64,000 nt of DNA, taken from NCBI RefSeq assembly GCF_052324685.1, contig NC_135228.1:12906420-12970419 (forward strand). The letters are read 5' to 3'. This DNA is from Brachyhypopomus gauderio (taxonomy: Eukaryota > Chordata > Actinopteri > Gymnotiformes > Hypopomidae). The position numbers and the translations under genes were made by a program. Shown piece after piece: positions 39,251 to 49,847 of the stretch (the stretch's first letter is position 1; each line of letters opens with the position of its first letter). Below the pieces are notes generated by a model. The model did no database searches and was not told the DNA's origin. It saw nothing but the letters and a program-made list of their open reading frames with translations.

Positions 39251-39793
39251 TTTGTGGTTTGTGTCTCATTAATTTGAGTGTATGAATTCCTTATTGTTTA
39301 TATGTATATCCTGTAAGTTCCAACAATTCAATCTCACTAGGTCAGGTAACTGGGGAATCCACGACTGGGGAATCGCCGACTCATCTGGCTGCCGTCCAAA
39401 AACACGAGAACATGAAAACGAAACTCTCCCGAGAACCAGCAACACCACGCAGAAGAAAAAAAACAATGTACATGTACTCCACATTTTCGTTATTATTATT
39501 TTTTTTACCATTTAAACACTCCATAGTCCCAAGTTGCCAGAATTATTTCATCTCTCCGTTGCAATGAACATAGATATAATCAATCGCACTATTTCTCAAG
39601 TGCTGTCACAATAACTTAAACACAGTGTTGTAGTAAAGTTGTAAGAAAGGTGAGGATTTTGTGTGGTTACTGTTTTGAAAGCATTCTTGAAAGTTTTTTA
39701 CATTCTTCAGAGATATCTTCAGCGGTGCCACGGTTCTCTCTCCGCGTTCCCATTGGCTGTAGCTAGACGCTGCTGCCGACTCTCAGTCGCCGA

Positions 39794-42310
39794 ATGCTAG
39801 ATATTAAACATGCTAGATGGAAGGAGTCGAACGAGGTGGCTCTGTCTCTACCCGGCTATACTATAATCCGAGCGGACAGAGATCATGGTACATCACTGAA
39901 ATCTGTCGGAGGCGGTTTATGTATGTATGTGGATAATAATTGGGCCACTAACTTTTGTGTACGAGAGCAGTTATGCTCGCCCGATCTTGAGATACTTACG
40001 GTGTCCTTTAGACCCTTTTATCTCCCCCGTGAGTTTGGGCAGGTGACTGTAATTTTGGTTTATGTGCCTGGTCCGGATTATGAGGGAGCAGCTCTCAGAA
40101 TTATGGAAAGTTATAACAGTGCCCTCTTACACTCCGCGAATCAACCTGTTTTTATTTTGGGTGATTTTAATAAATGTGATCTGTCTGTATGCTTGCCTAA
40201 TTTGCATATGTATGTGGATTGCCCGACTCGCTTAACACGGACATTGGATCAGTGCTATGGGAACATTTTGGAGGCCTATAAGTCTGTGTGCCGACCACCT
40301 CTGGGTAAGTCAGACCATAATGTTGTGCATCTTTTACCAAAGTATAAAGCAAAATTGAAGCAAAGTAAGCCACTAACAAAGACTGTTAACTTATGGACTG
40401 AACAAAGTATAGGAAAAATGAGGGTTTGTTTGGAAGACACGGATTGGCAGGTGTTCTTTGATAACTGTTGTGATGAACATGAATTAACTGACACCATTGT
40501 TTCATATATTATATTTTGTGAGGGTAACGTAACTGAGAGTAAGGTAATTAAACTGTTTCCAAACAATAAACCATGGCTAACAAGCGAATTGAAGGACTGT
40601 ATAAAAGAGAAGAAAATTGCTTTTAGGAATGGGGATGGGGAGGTGGTTAGGGAGAAAACTAGGGAACTTCGTGGGAAGATTAAAAAGGCAAAACTGGAAT
40701 ACAAGGATAAGATTGAGAAACAGTTTTGTTCAGGCAATGCCAGACAAGCTTGGGTAGGTCTGGATCAGATGATGGGTAGGACAAAGAGGGTAACACCTAA
40801 TCTTACGTGTGGTTCGCTGCTTGTGGATGATTTGAATATATTTTATAGTAGGTTTGATATAGGAGATTTTAAAATACAGTGTGAGGGGGTTTTGAGTAGT
40901 ATCCCTTCATATTCACCAATAAAATTGACAGAGAATGAGGTTGCAACCAGTCTTAACTGTGTACAGCCTAGGAAGTCTCCAGGCCCAGATGGCCTTGGCG
41001 GTCGTGTAATTAAGGCTTGTGTCCATCAGCTGAAAGGAGTCTTTACTCAGCTCTTTCAGCGTTTATTAGATAAAGGTGTTGTCCCACATTCTTGGAAATT
41101 GACTAATATTATGCCTCTGCCTAAGAAAGTTGGGGCATCTGCTTTTAATGATTTTCGGCCAGTAGCCCTGACCTCTATTTTGTGTAAAACAATGGAAAGG
41201 GTTGTTAAAAAGCATCTCATATCCAGCATAGAGAGTGATCTTGATCCACTTCAGTTTGCGTACAAGAGTCAGAGGAGTGCTGAGGATGCTATTCTTATGC
41301 TCTGTGATAAAGTAAGTTGCCATCTACAGCAGCCAAAGGCCTACGCTAGAGCCCTTTTTGTAGATTTTAGTGCGGCATTTAATACAATGAAAACATATAT
41401 TTTATTACAGCGTTTGGTAGAACTAGAGGTAAATGGTGGTATCATCTTATGGATTAAAGACTTCTTGACTGACCGCCCTCAACGTGTGAGCTTGAATGGG
41501 TCAGTATCAGATTGGATGGTTGTAAATAGTGGTGCACCTCAGGGATGTGTTTTATCCCCAGTGTTGTTTTCTATTTATACAAATAGTTTTAGAATTTGTG
41601 AATCTGGTTTTTATTTATTTAAATACGCAGATGACATGGCACTCCTCGGTTTATTTAATGGGAAGGAAGGCCATGATGGGGGACGGTTTCAGGAGCATGT
41701 TAGTGCTTTTCAGGAGTGGTGTGAGTTGAGTAGGTTGGAAATTAATGAGGAGAAGACAAAGGAGATGATTTTTCATAGGAGAGGCCACAGTGAATCCCAG
41801 CCTCTGGTGAGTATCAATGGGAAGGCAATAGAAGTAGTCAGTTGTTTTAAATATCTGGGCACAGTTTTGGACAGTGGTTTGGCCTTTGAGGGAAACTGTG
41901 AGTTTATATATAAGAAAGCTCTGCAGCGTATTTATCTCATCAAAAAACTGTGCGAGTTTGAGGTTAGTCCAAATATTGTGGAACTAGCATATCGCTCTTT
42001 GGTCGAAAGTGTACTGTGTTACAATGTTACAGTCTGGTTTGGGAACCTGAGCTGTAAGGGCAAAGGGAAGCTTATGAGAATAGTAAAATTAGGTAGTAAA
42101 CTAGTAGGAAGAGGACAGAGACTTATGAAGGATCTTTATAGGGATCGTGTGCAAAGGAAGGCATTTAAGATTATAAAGGATCCTCTACACCCAATGAACT
42201 CACAATTTGAACTGCTGCCATCAGGTAGACGGTATAGAGTGCCAAAAGCTACTAGGAATATTTATAAGCGAGCTTTTTTATCAAATGCTGTAGAAATTAT
42301 GAATGAATGA
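39794..42310 (+). CDS. LINE ORF2-like endonuclease / reverse transcriptase, 838 codons, open
   Basis: APE-type endonuclease C-terminal part: GYTIIRADRD, GGGLCMYVDN, FYLPREFGQ, FILGDFNKCDL and the catalytic-His block GKSDHNVVH. A linker with KPWLTSELKDCIKEKK and KSPGPDGLGGRVIKAC follows, then RT motifs FNDFRPVALTSILCKTMER, QFAYKSQRSAEDA, LFVDFSAAFNTM, NSGAPQGCVLSPVLFSIYTN, FKYADDMALL and FKYLGTVLDSG. It ends with the conserved ELLPSGRRYRVPKATRN block. The first roughly 70 residues of the endonuclease, with its Asn and Glu active-site residues, are absent, so independent activity is unlikely. Otherwise the frame is undisturbed, which suggests recent insertion. Family placement (Rex1/Babar versus L2) is from remembered motifs. 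Confidence 0.88.
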   Translation: MLDIKHARWKESNEVALSLPGYTIIRADRDHGTSLKSVGGGLCMYVDNNWATNFCVREQLCSPDLEILTVSFRPFYLPREFGQVTVILVYVPGPDYEGAALRIMESYNSALLHSANQPVFILGDFNKCDLSVCLPNLHMYVDCPTRLTRTLDQCYGNILEAYKSVCRPPLGKSDHNVVHLLPKYKAKLKQSKPLTKTVNLWTEQSIGKMRVCLEDTDWQVFFDNCCDEHELTDTIVSYIIFCEGNVTESKVIKLFPNNKPWLTSELKDCIKEKKIAFRNGDGEVVREKTRELRGKIKKAKLEYKDKIEKQFCSGNARQAWVGLDQMMGRTKRVTPNLTCGSLLVDDLNIFYSRFDIGDFKIQCEGVLSSIPSYSPIKLTENEVATSLNCVQPRKSPGPDGLGGRVIKACVHQLKGVFTQLFQRLLDKGVVPHSWKLTNIMPLPKKVGASAFNDFRPVALTSILCKTMERVVKKHLISSIESDLDPLQFAYKSQRSAEDAILMLCDKVSCHLQQPKAYARALFVDFSAAFNTMKTYILLQRLVELEVNGGIILWIKDFLTDRPQRVSLNGSVSDWMVVNSGAPQGCVLSPVLFSIYTNSFRICESGFYLFKYADDMALLGLFNGKEGHDGGRFQEHVSAFQEWCELSRLEINEEKTKEMIFHRRGHSESQPLVSINGKAIEVVSCFKYLGTVLDSGLAFEGNCEFIYKKALQRIYLIKKLCEFEVSPNIVELAYRSLVESVLCYNVTVWFGNLSCKGKGKLMRIVKLGSKLVGRGQRLMKDLYRDRVQRKAFKIIKDPLHPMNSQFELLPSGRRYRVPKATRNIYKRAFLSNAVEIMNE

Positions 42311-42450
42311 ATTATTATTATTATTATTTTTTTCTCTCTGTTGTTATATGTTAAATGTTATATGTTGTGGGGGTATGCCATGAGTGATCAAAGATGAATT
42401 TCCACACTGTGGACAATAAATGTTAGTCTATTCTATTCTATTCTATTCTA
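39794..42450 (+). mobile_element. Non-LTR retrotransposon (L2/CR1/Rex1-type LINE)
   Basis: One long open frame (39794-42310) is followed by a short 3'UTR ending GTGGACAATAAATGTTAG and a tandem pentamer tail (TATTC)n at 42426-42450, typical of CR1/L2/Rex1-group LINEs. Upstream, the start of the endonuclease domain is missing or unrecognisable, so the copy is 5'-truncated or rearranged. No target duplication was identified. Confidence 0.85.
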
Positions 42451-42517
42451 GATATCTGCCAGTCGTCTGCGACCAGTCGGCGACGGCTCGGCGAGTGTCT
42501 TTCAGCGTCTTTCAGCA

Positions 42518-42633
42518 GTTCACACTACACGACTGAGCGAGCGACGAGTGATCGCCGATTTGCCTCCGACCACAGTTTTTGTCGGCGATCAGTCGGCGAC
42601 TGAAAAACCAGCCTAAAATTGTGTAGTGTGAAC
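42518..42633. mobile_element. Short palindromic MITE-like element
   Basis: A perfect 13-bp inverted repeat, GTTCACACTACAC (42518-42530) and GTGTAGTGTGAAC (42621-42633), encloses about 90 bp rich in GTCGGCGA/TCGCCGA words that can pair further. The flanks extend the similarity weakly (GTCTTTCAGCA / AGGCTTAAG). It resembles foldback or hAT-type MITEs common in fish. No target duplication is clear. Similar GCGAC-rich palindromes are likely dispersed in this genome. Confidence 0.6.
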
Positions 42634-42639
42634 CAGGCT

Positions 42640-43075
42640 TAAGTGGAAGTGTCCCAAGGAAGGTTTCAGCCTTTAGTGGTTAATTTTATTCATAGAGTTT
42701 ATTACTTCATTTCAAAATGATGTGGAAAAAAATGGAATACAAGAATTATATTTTGTTGTAAAATGATAACATTACTGTCTCATCTGGCTCCGTCCCTCTG
42801 TCATGTTTTGCCAACTATTCGTTTAGCCCCTCCTGTCTTTCAGTCTTGTCTTCCATATGTCTCGTTCTGTTGATCATGCTCCCTTGTCTATAACTCCGCC
42901 TCTCTATGTGTCTCAGATGTTTCTACTCCTGTTAAAGTGATTGGTTTGGTATTTAATCCCTGTGTGTTCCAGTCTTTCCTTGTAGGTTATTGTGGTTGTG
43001 AGTCTGTTTTACTGTGTCTACATGATTATCTCCTTATCTGGTGTTAGTTTGTGGTTATGCTTTCAGTCCATCTTT
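42640..43075. other. Unassigned non-coding sequence left of Rex3
   Basis: AT-rich then CT/TG-rich sequence with phrases typical of decayed fish LTRs (for example TTAAAGTGATTGGTTTGGTATTTAATCCC). No coding potential. It could be one side of an older element into which Rex3 inserted, but matching ends were not found. Confidence 0.3.
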
Positions 43076-46000
43076 CCATCCATCCATCCATTATCTACCG
43101 CTTATCCGGAACCGGGTCGCGGAGGTAGCAGTCTGAGCAGGGAAACCCAAACCTCCCTCTCCCCAGACACCTCAGCCAGCTCCTCGGGTGGAACACCGAG
43201 ACGTTCCCAGGCCAGTCAAGAGACATAGTCTCACCAACGTGTCCTGGGTCTTCCTCGGGGCCTCCTCCCAGGGGGACATGCCTGGAACACCTCCCTAGGA
43301 AGGCGTCCAGGGGGCATCCGAAACTCATGACCATAGGTGAGAGTAGGAACGTAAATCGACCGGTAAATCGAGAGCTTCGCCTTTTGGCTCAGCTCCTTCT
43401 TCACCACAACGGACCGGTACAGCGACCGCATTACTGCGGAAGCTGCACCAATCCGTCTGTCAATCTCACGCTCCATTCTTCTCTCACTCGTGAACAAGAT
43501 CCCGAGATACTTAAACTCCTCCACTTGAGGCAGGACTTCTCCACCCACCTGAAGGGAGCAAGCTACCCTTTTCCGGTCGAGAACCATGGCCTCGGACTTA
43601 GAGGTGCTGATTCTCATCCCAGCTGCTTCACACTCGGCTGCAAACCGCCCCAATGCATGCTGAAGGTCCTGGCCTGAAGACGCCAAAAGAACAACATCAT
43701 CTGCAAATAGCAGAGATGAAATCCTGCGGTCTCCAAACAGGACTCCCTCCGGCCCTTGGCTGCGCCTTGAGATCCTGTCCATAAAAATTATGAACAGGAC
43801 CGGTGACAAGGGGCAGCCCTGACGGAGTCCAACATGCACCGGGAACAGGTCCGACTTACTGCCAGCAATGCGAACCAAACTCCTGCTCCGATCATACAGA
43901 GACCGGACAGCCCTTAGTAGAGGACCCCCGATTCCATACTCCTGGAGCACCCCCCACAGAATATCACGAGGGACACGATTGAATGCCTTCTCCAGATCCA
44001 CAAAACACATGTGGACTGGTTGGGCATACTCCCACGAACCCTCGAGCACCCTATGAAGGGTATAAAGCTGGCCCAGTGTTCCACGGCCAGGACGAAAGCC
44101 GCATTGTTCCTCTTGGATCCGAGGTTCGACTATCGGCCGAACTCTCCTTTCCAGTACCCTAGAGTAGACCTTACCAGGAAGGCTAAGAAGTGTGATACCC
44201 CAATAATTGGGGCACACTCTCCGGTCCTCTTTTTAAAAAGTGGAACCACCACCCAAGTCTGCCACTCCAGAGGAACTGTCCCAGATTGCCATGCGATGTT
44301 GCAGAGGCGTGTCAACCAAGACAACCCCACAACATCCAGAGACTTAAGATACTCATTAAGATACGAATCTCATCCACTCCCGCTGCCTTGCCACTGGGGA
44401 GTTTGCGAACCACCTCAGTGACTTCGGCTTGGGTGATGGACGGGCCCACCACTGAGTCGTCAGTCTCCGCTTCCTCAATGGAAAACATGACAGAGGGATT
44501 TAGGAGATCCTCAAAGTATTCCTTCCACCGTGTGACAATATCCTCAGTCGAGGTCAACAGGTCCCCACCCGCACTGTAAACAGTGTTGACAGAGTACTGC
44601 TTATCCCTTCTGAGGTGCCGGACGGTTTGCCAGAATCTCTTTGAGGCCGACCGATAGTCCTCCTCCATGGCCTCAGCAAACTCTTCCCAGCTCTGAGTTG
44701 TTGCTTCTGCCACTGCCTGAGCCACCGCACGCCTGGTCTGCCGATACCTATCAGCTGTCTCGGGAGTCCCAGTGGCCAACATGGCCCGATAGGACTCCTT
44801 CTTCAGCTTGACGGCATCCCGTACTTCCGGTGTCCACCATCTGGTACAGGGGTTGCCGCCGCAACAGGCACCAGTGATCTTGCGGCCACAACTCAGTACA
44901 GCAGCTTCAACAATAGAGTCGGAGAACATGGTCCACTCAGATTCCATGTCCCCCGACTCCCTCGAAAGCTGGGAAAAGCTTTCCCGGAGGTGGCAGTTGT
45001 AGACCACCCTGACAGAGTGTTCAGCAAGGCGTTCCCAGCAGACCCTCACAATACGTTTGGGTCTTCCAGGTCTGTCCAGCCCCCTCCTCTGCCAGCGGAT
45101 CCAACTTACCACCAGGTAGTGATCAGTTGACAGCTCAGCCCCTCTCCTTACCCGAGTGTCCAAAACATAGGGCCGGAGATCAGATGAAACGACAACAAAG
45201 TCGATCATCGACCTCCGACCTAAGGTGTCCTGGTGTCAAGTGCACTTGTGGATACCCCTATGCTCGAACATGGTGTTCGTTATGGACAAACCATGACTAG
45301 AACAGAAGTCCAATAGCAAAACACCACTCTGGTTCAGATCGGGGGGGGGGGGGGGCAATTCCTCCCAATCACGCCCCTCCAGGTGTCACTGTCATTGCCC
45401 ACGTGAGCATTGAAGTCCCCCAGTAGAACAATGGAGTCCCCTGTTGGAGCACTTCTCAGTACCCCTCCCAGGGACTCCAAGAAGGCTGAATACTCTGTGC
45501 TGCTATTTGGTCCATAGGCACAAACAACGGCCAGAGCCCTGCTCCCAACTCTAAGGTGAAGACAGGCAACCCTCTCGTTCACCGGGGTAAACTCCAACAC
45601 ATAACGACTAAGCTGGGGAGCTATGAGAACGCCCACACCAGCCCGCCGCCGTTCACCATGAGCAACTCCAGAGAAATGAAGAGTCCAGCCCCTCTCAAGG
45701 AGCTGGGTTCCAGAGCCCATGCTGCGCATAGAGGTGAGCCCAACTATCTCTAGCCGGTACCGCTCAGCCTCCCGCACAAGCTCGGGCTCTTTTCCCCCTA
45801 GTGTGGTGACATTCCATGTCCCAACAGCTAGCTGCCCTGTCCAAGGATCAGGCCGCCGAGGTCCCCGCCTTCGGCTGCCACCTAATCCACACTGCACCGG
45901 TCCCCTACGATAGCCTCTGCGGGTGGTGAACCCACAGGAGGTTGAGCCCACGTCACCAGTTCGGGCTGGGCTTACGAGCCCCAACCCCGGGCCTGGCTCC

Positions 46001-46131
46001 AGGGTGGGGCCCCGGCTGCGCCATACCGGGCGACGTCACTGATCTTTTATTGATGTTGTTGTTCATAGGGGGTCTTCGTGAACTGCTCTTAGTCTGGCTT
46101 GTCACCTAGGACCTGTTTGCCATGGGAGACC
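43076..46131 (-). mobile_element. Rex3 retrotransposon (RTE clade), decayed
   Basis: Minus-strand RTE-type LINE. The 3' tail is a (GATG/TGGA)n repeat at 43090-43076 after a GATAATGGA-like end, characteristic of Rex3. Sites matching the two commonly used Rex3 PCR primers, as I remember them, occur at 43801-43821 and 44245-44264 with one mismatch each. The coding region is split: endonuclease N-part (about 45984-45340), endonuclease-RT linker (45208-44315) and RT (44217-43231). Motifs: [75 protein letters not shown]. An expanded G run near 45342-45355 coincides with one frame break. Near the RT C-terminus, LTYGHE runs directly into RMPPGRLP, implying an internal deletion. Confidence 0.93.
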
Positions 46132-46445
46132 CTATGTTACGACCACTGCTGGTCGTTGCGTTGCTGGTATCTGACGCTACAGGTCCAGACGTGTCTCTCC
46201 TCCAACCATGTCACTCTCCCTCTTCCTGGTTGTTGTGAATTGGCTGTTCACCGCCCAAGACCCACAGTCCCGCCTTTAAAAGACCGACAAATCAGCAAGA
46301 CGAGGAGATCTTTCTCCATATTGGCGTTTGGTGTGGTTTAGTAGCGTTCGTTCGATTGTTTGGTTGGTTTTCTGGTTTCATTGACTTTGTATTATTTCGT
46401 CCCTGAACTTAAGTCTGGATTTGCCCATTTTGGTCTTGGTAGCTG

Positions 46446-46505
<60 letters not shown>

Positions 46506-46918
46506 ATTTGTATATAAATAGTGTGTAAGTGTAAATATCTGTGTTAATAATCTTGCTTGTTTATTCGTCCCAGACGGGAAGAAAGGACACGACGCTCTTT
46601 TGGTTATACCGTTCTCTTTGTTTTGTCATAGGTAGTTAGGGTAGGTTATTGTCATTTACTTTCATTTCTTTAAATATGCATCAGGTTAGGTAGTAGATAT
46701 TAGATATATATATATACTATAATAATATTATAGTAGATATAATATTAGTAGATATTATTTTGGTTAGAGACGTTTGTTTGTTATTTTGAGCATTGGGTCG
46801 TGTCCTGGAGTTACATCCCTTGGCCATAATTTGAATAAATATCAATAATTTTTCATCATATCTATCACAGTCTCTCTTTCATAAAATACTCATTCTTTGT
46901 TAGGGCTATAGCCTAGAG
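46132..46918. other. AT-rich segment with (TA)n, possible degenerate LTR
   Basis: Begins TGTTACGACCACTGC and includes a TTTAAAAG box and AATAAA near 46,845, as solo LTRs do. Matching CA end and target duplication could not be fixed. A (TA)n microsatellite occupies 46448-46499. No coding exon is seen. Confidence 0.3.
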
Positions 46919-47253
46919 CAGGGGTACTCAACTGGCGGACCGCGGTCCGGATCCGGACCTGAACACAGTCCTGTCCGGACCCAATCTCATTCCTGATTAA
47001 CTGGATACGGACCAAAAAAAATCGGAGCATTTCTTTTAGGGCTCCGTCACGAGTGTTACGTTTGCCACCCCCACTCAACAACTTACGTTCGCCACCCCAA
47101 ACCCCCCCGCTCAACAACTTACGTTTGCCACTCCCCCCCCCCCCCACACCCCTCCGCTCAACAACTTACGTTCGCAACCCCCGCTGCACCGGACCTCAGG
47201 TCACAGGTATCTGCCAAAATTGGACCGCGGACAAATTTAGTTGAGTACCCCTG
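46919..47253. mobile_element. hAT-type MITE, 335 bp, with 8-bp target duplication
   Basis: Terminal inverted repeats CAGGGGTACTCAACT and AGTTGAGTACCCCTG are perfect over 15 bp. They are bounded on both sides by the 8-bp direct repeat GCCTAGAG (46911-46918 and 47254-47261), diagnostic of hAT transposition. Next to each terminus are CGGACCGCGGTCC-like GC-rich words. The interior contains three copies of a CTCAACAACTTACGTTYGCC-type unit separated by C runs. Non-autonomous; no transposase. Confidence 0.93.
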
Positions 47254-47764
47254 GCCTAGAGTAGTCGCAACACCCTACCAGGGGACACAATGCCCCAGGC
47301 AACATAGCCCCCAGGATCATTCAAGCACGCAAACCCCTCCACCACAGTAAGGTGGTTTTGTGTAGTAAGTGTTTTGTGCCCTGTGGTCTCCAGCATACTT
47401 GATACATGTATATGGTTTAAGTATTCTTTGAGTTTGAATCTATTTAGTCTTATCTTGTGTGTCCTGTGTGTATTATAGTTACTTTATCAGCCTGTGTGTT
47501 ATGTTACTCTTATTGTGGTCATTGTTGGTTGGCTTCATCTCCTCATTGTGCCTTACCATCCTGCTGCCATCCGTCTTAGCTTGGTTGAGCTAACAGGGGT
47601 TAACAATATGAATATAATAAATATGAGTATAATAAAACCTGCTCTCTATTGCGCATGTGTCAGCCTCCTTCTAGTAATACATTACAACTACATACAAACT
47701 GTGTTGCATCTCATGGTTTTCTTTAGCAAGTTCCATAAAAATAAATTTACATAAGCAATACAAC

Positions 47765-48030
47765 CACAGAAATAGTATAGCATATTTCAGGAAAGATCCA
47801 TTTGCCCATTAAGGACATGGCTTCTGTTAATTTTAGATTAGCACAAACAAGTACATGCATACACTCAGGACATATTCTATTTGGTCCAGGCTATCAACTG
47901 AAACTGAAAGCTCAGAAGCTCAAAAACTTTAACAACCAAGAAAGTTAATGGGAATGTAGTTGGAATGTGGTTTCTTTTAAAAACATTCTTTAAATATGTA
48001 ACAGCTTTAAAAAGACATACACAGCATACC
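47765..48030 (+). repeat. Segmental duplicate of the LRAT-like gene's upstream region, copy A
   Basis: Shares long diverged blocks with 48,535-48,815: ATAGTATARCATATTT, CATTTTAGATTAGCACAA, AACTGAAAGCTCAGAAGCT, GTTAATGGGAATGTAGTT and AAAGACATACACAGCATACC. After the solo LTR the similarity resumes (ATAGTGTCATTGT against ATAATGTCTTTGT), so the LTR inserted into this copy. Either an unequal local duplication of the promoter region or two copies of an unclassified repeat. Confidence 0.7.
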
Positions 48031-48369
48031 TGTAACACCGTGTGCAGCGTGAAGGATGAGACACGGATCATTGGCTCTTGCAACAGACGTCACTGCTTTA
48101 TTTATACAATAGCGCAGGGAGCGCACAAATAACACGTAACCCATACACACAACGGGTAGACTCAGACAACGACGAGCACAAGACACTGCGCGAACGCACA
48201 TTAAATAGACAGACCACATAAGCCCCGCGTGATTACGAGACGAGCCACAGGTGAAACGGATAATCACAAGACACACCCGCATCCACGGAGATACACTGAC
48301 GCAGACGAGTAGTCGTAGATGACGTGAACACACGCCCCAAAGGGAGGGTTCGGGGACTGTAACGTGACA
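48031..48369 (-). mobile_element. Solo LTR of a Ty3/gypsy-like element
   Basis: Starts TGTAACACC and ends CGTGACA on the plus strand (TG...CA termini), flanked by ATACC (48026-48030) and ATACG (48370-48374), a 5-bp target duplication with one change. Comparison with the paralogous uninterrupted copy at 48.8 kb confirms the insertion point. On the minus strand it reads TGTCACGTTACAGTCCCC, then a CTATTTAATGTG box. It is related to the LTR at 56,331-56,671: the shared GAGCACAAGACACTGCGCG / GCACTAGACACCGCGC and AACGCACATTAAATAG blocks are clear. Confidence 0.8.
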
Positions 48370-48469
48370 ATACGATAGTGTCATTGTCAGAATACACATA
48401 TTGTCTGTGGAATATGGATCAATTCAAAGTAAAAAAAATTTCAAATTACATCATATTTTGTTGATTTTA

Positions 48470-48835
48470 TATATTTACCCACTCTGATGTAATAATGTTG
48501 CTTCAAAAATTGAGCATCTGAAAGAACAGTTTTACTCTGTAAATAGTATAACATATTTAAGGAATGATTTCAGGAACATTAAGGGCATATTCTGTTCATT
48601 TCAGATTAGCACAAGATCTTTCACATATTCCTTTTTTAATTTTCTATGAACTGAAATCTCAGAAGCTTAAAAACTTTAAAGCACAGAGCTGAAACTAGAA
48701 AGTGAATGGGAATGTAATTTCCAGGTTACTGCAGATGTTTCTGAGAAAACAAAACCAAAGCCAAAACTGTGACAACAGTAAGATTCCTTAGATGTTTTAA
48801 AAGACATACACAGCATACCATAATGTCTTTGTGAG
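48470..48835 (+). repeat. Segmental duplicate, copy B (immediately upstream of LRAT-like gene)
   Basis: The uninterrupted counterpart of 47,765-48,030 plus the 38,255 repeat block (CTGATGTAATAATGTTGCTT). It ends about 50 bases before the putative ATG at 48882, so it probably contains the gene's promoter. Confidence 0.6.
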
Positions 48836-48881
48836 GATTACAAATACTGTTTGCAACTTATACATGTGTTGTTTGTTCAAC

Positions 48882-49795
48882 ATGGCGCAACTTGCAAAGG
48901 TAGTTTTCCTTTTTCATTTTTAGATTTTATTTACACACTCATATATACTACTTTTGGTTTTAAATATGTACACATACTGATGTAATAATGTTGCTAGAAA
49001 AAAAATTGCATCTCAAATTGTTAAACCTTTGGTAGTGTTACACCTTGTATATATTGGAGTTATTTAATATAGTTTTATTTCATTTGTGCAATAATTTTGG
49101 TTCCCTGAAATACACTTATACTATTTGTGGCAATTGACACATTGTATTTTTAACAGGATGCTTTGTATTACTTTTGGGGATATATGGAACATTTTGATGA
49201 GATTGAGTTCACTGGTCATGGATGTCTCCATAAGGGTGATATGCTGATGCGCAAAATAGAGAATACGAGTTTTTACCATGCTGGTATTTACTGTGGGAAG
49301 AAAGAAGTCATTGAGTTTACATTTAAAAGCCTTGATTTACATGTTTGTTGGTTAATTGGCTTGTGGTTTTCATAACGTCTGAGTAATACACTCTAAATGT
49401 CATGTCAAACCTTGTCTTTAAGCTCTGCAGGAAAAGCCTCAGTTATCTGGTTTGATGAGTTTACCATCAATCAACTATTCGGAGACCCGTGGAGAAATAT
49501 ACAAAATAGGTTTAAATCGTTTCCAGACTGAAAAGTTGAGAGTTTTTCGACTCAGAGCTGGTGTTCCTGCAGCACTTGATGATAATATAGAAAATGCCAT
49601 GGAGAGGAACATTGAGTATCATCTCACAAATTTCAACTGTCTCCACTTTGCTCTTTGCATTTTGGAGGTAAGTCAAGTCCCAGAAGCCACAATGTACACT
49701 TGGGTCTGGTTTATTTTTAAGGTATATACAGCACCCCACATAATTATTGGCACCCCTGGTAAAATGTGGTAAAAGCCTTTATATATATTATATAA

Positions 49796-49847
<52 letters not shown>

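Noticed and set aside
45342..45355. Programmed frameshift at the G run in Rex3
   Set aside because: The run is an expanded homopolymer in an element with other frame breaks; simple decay or slippage explains it.
48007..48399. 130-codon minus-strand Cys-rich ORF
   Set aside because: It coincides with the solo LTR at 48,031-48,369; LTRs are non-coding and the frame is not shared with the related LTR at 56.3 kb.
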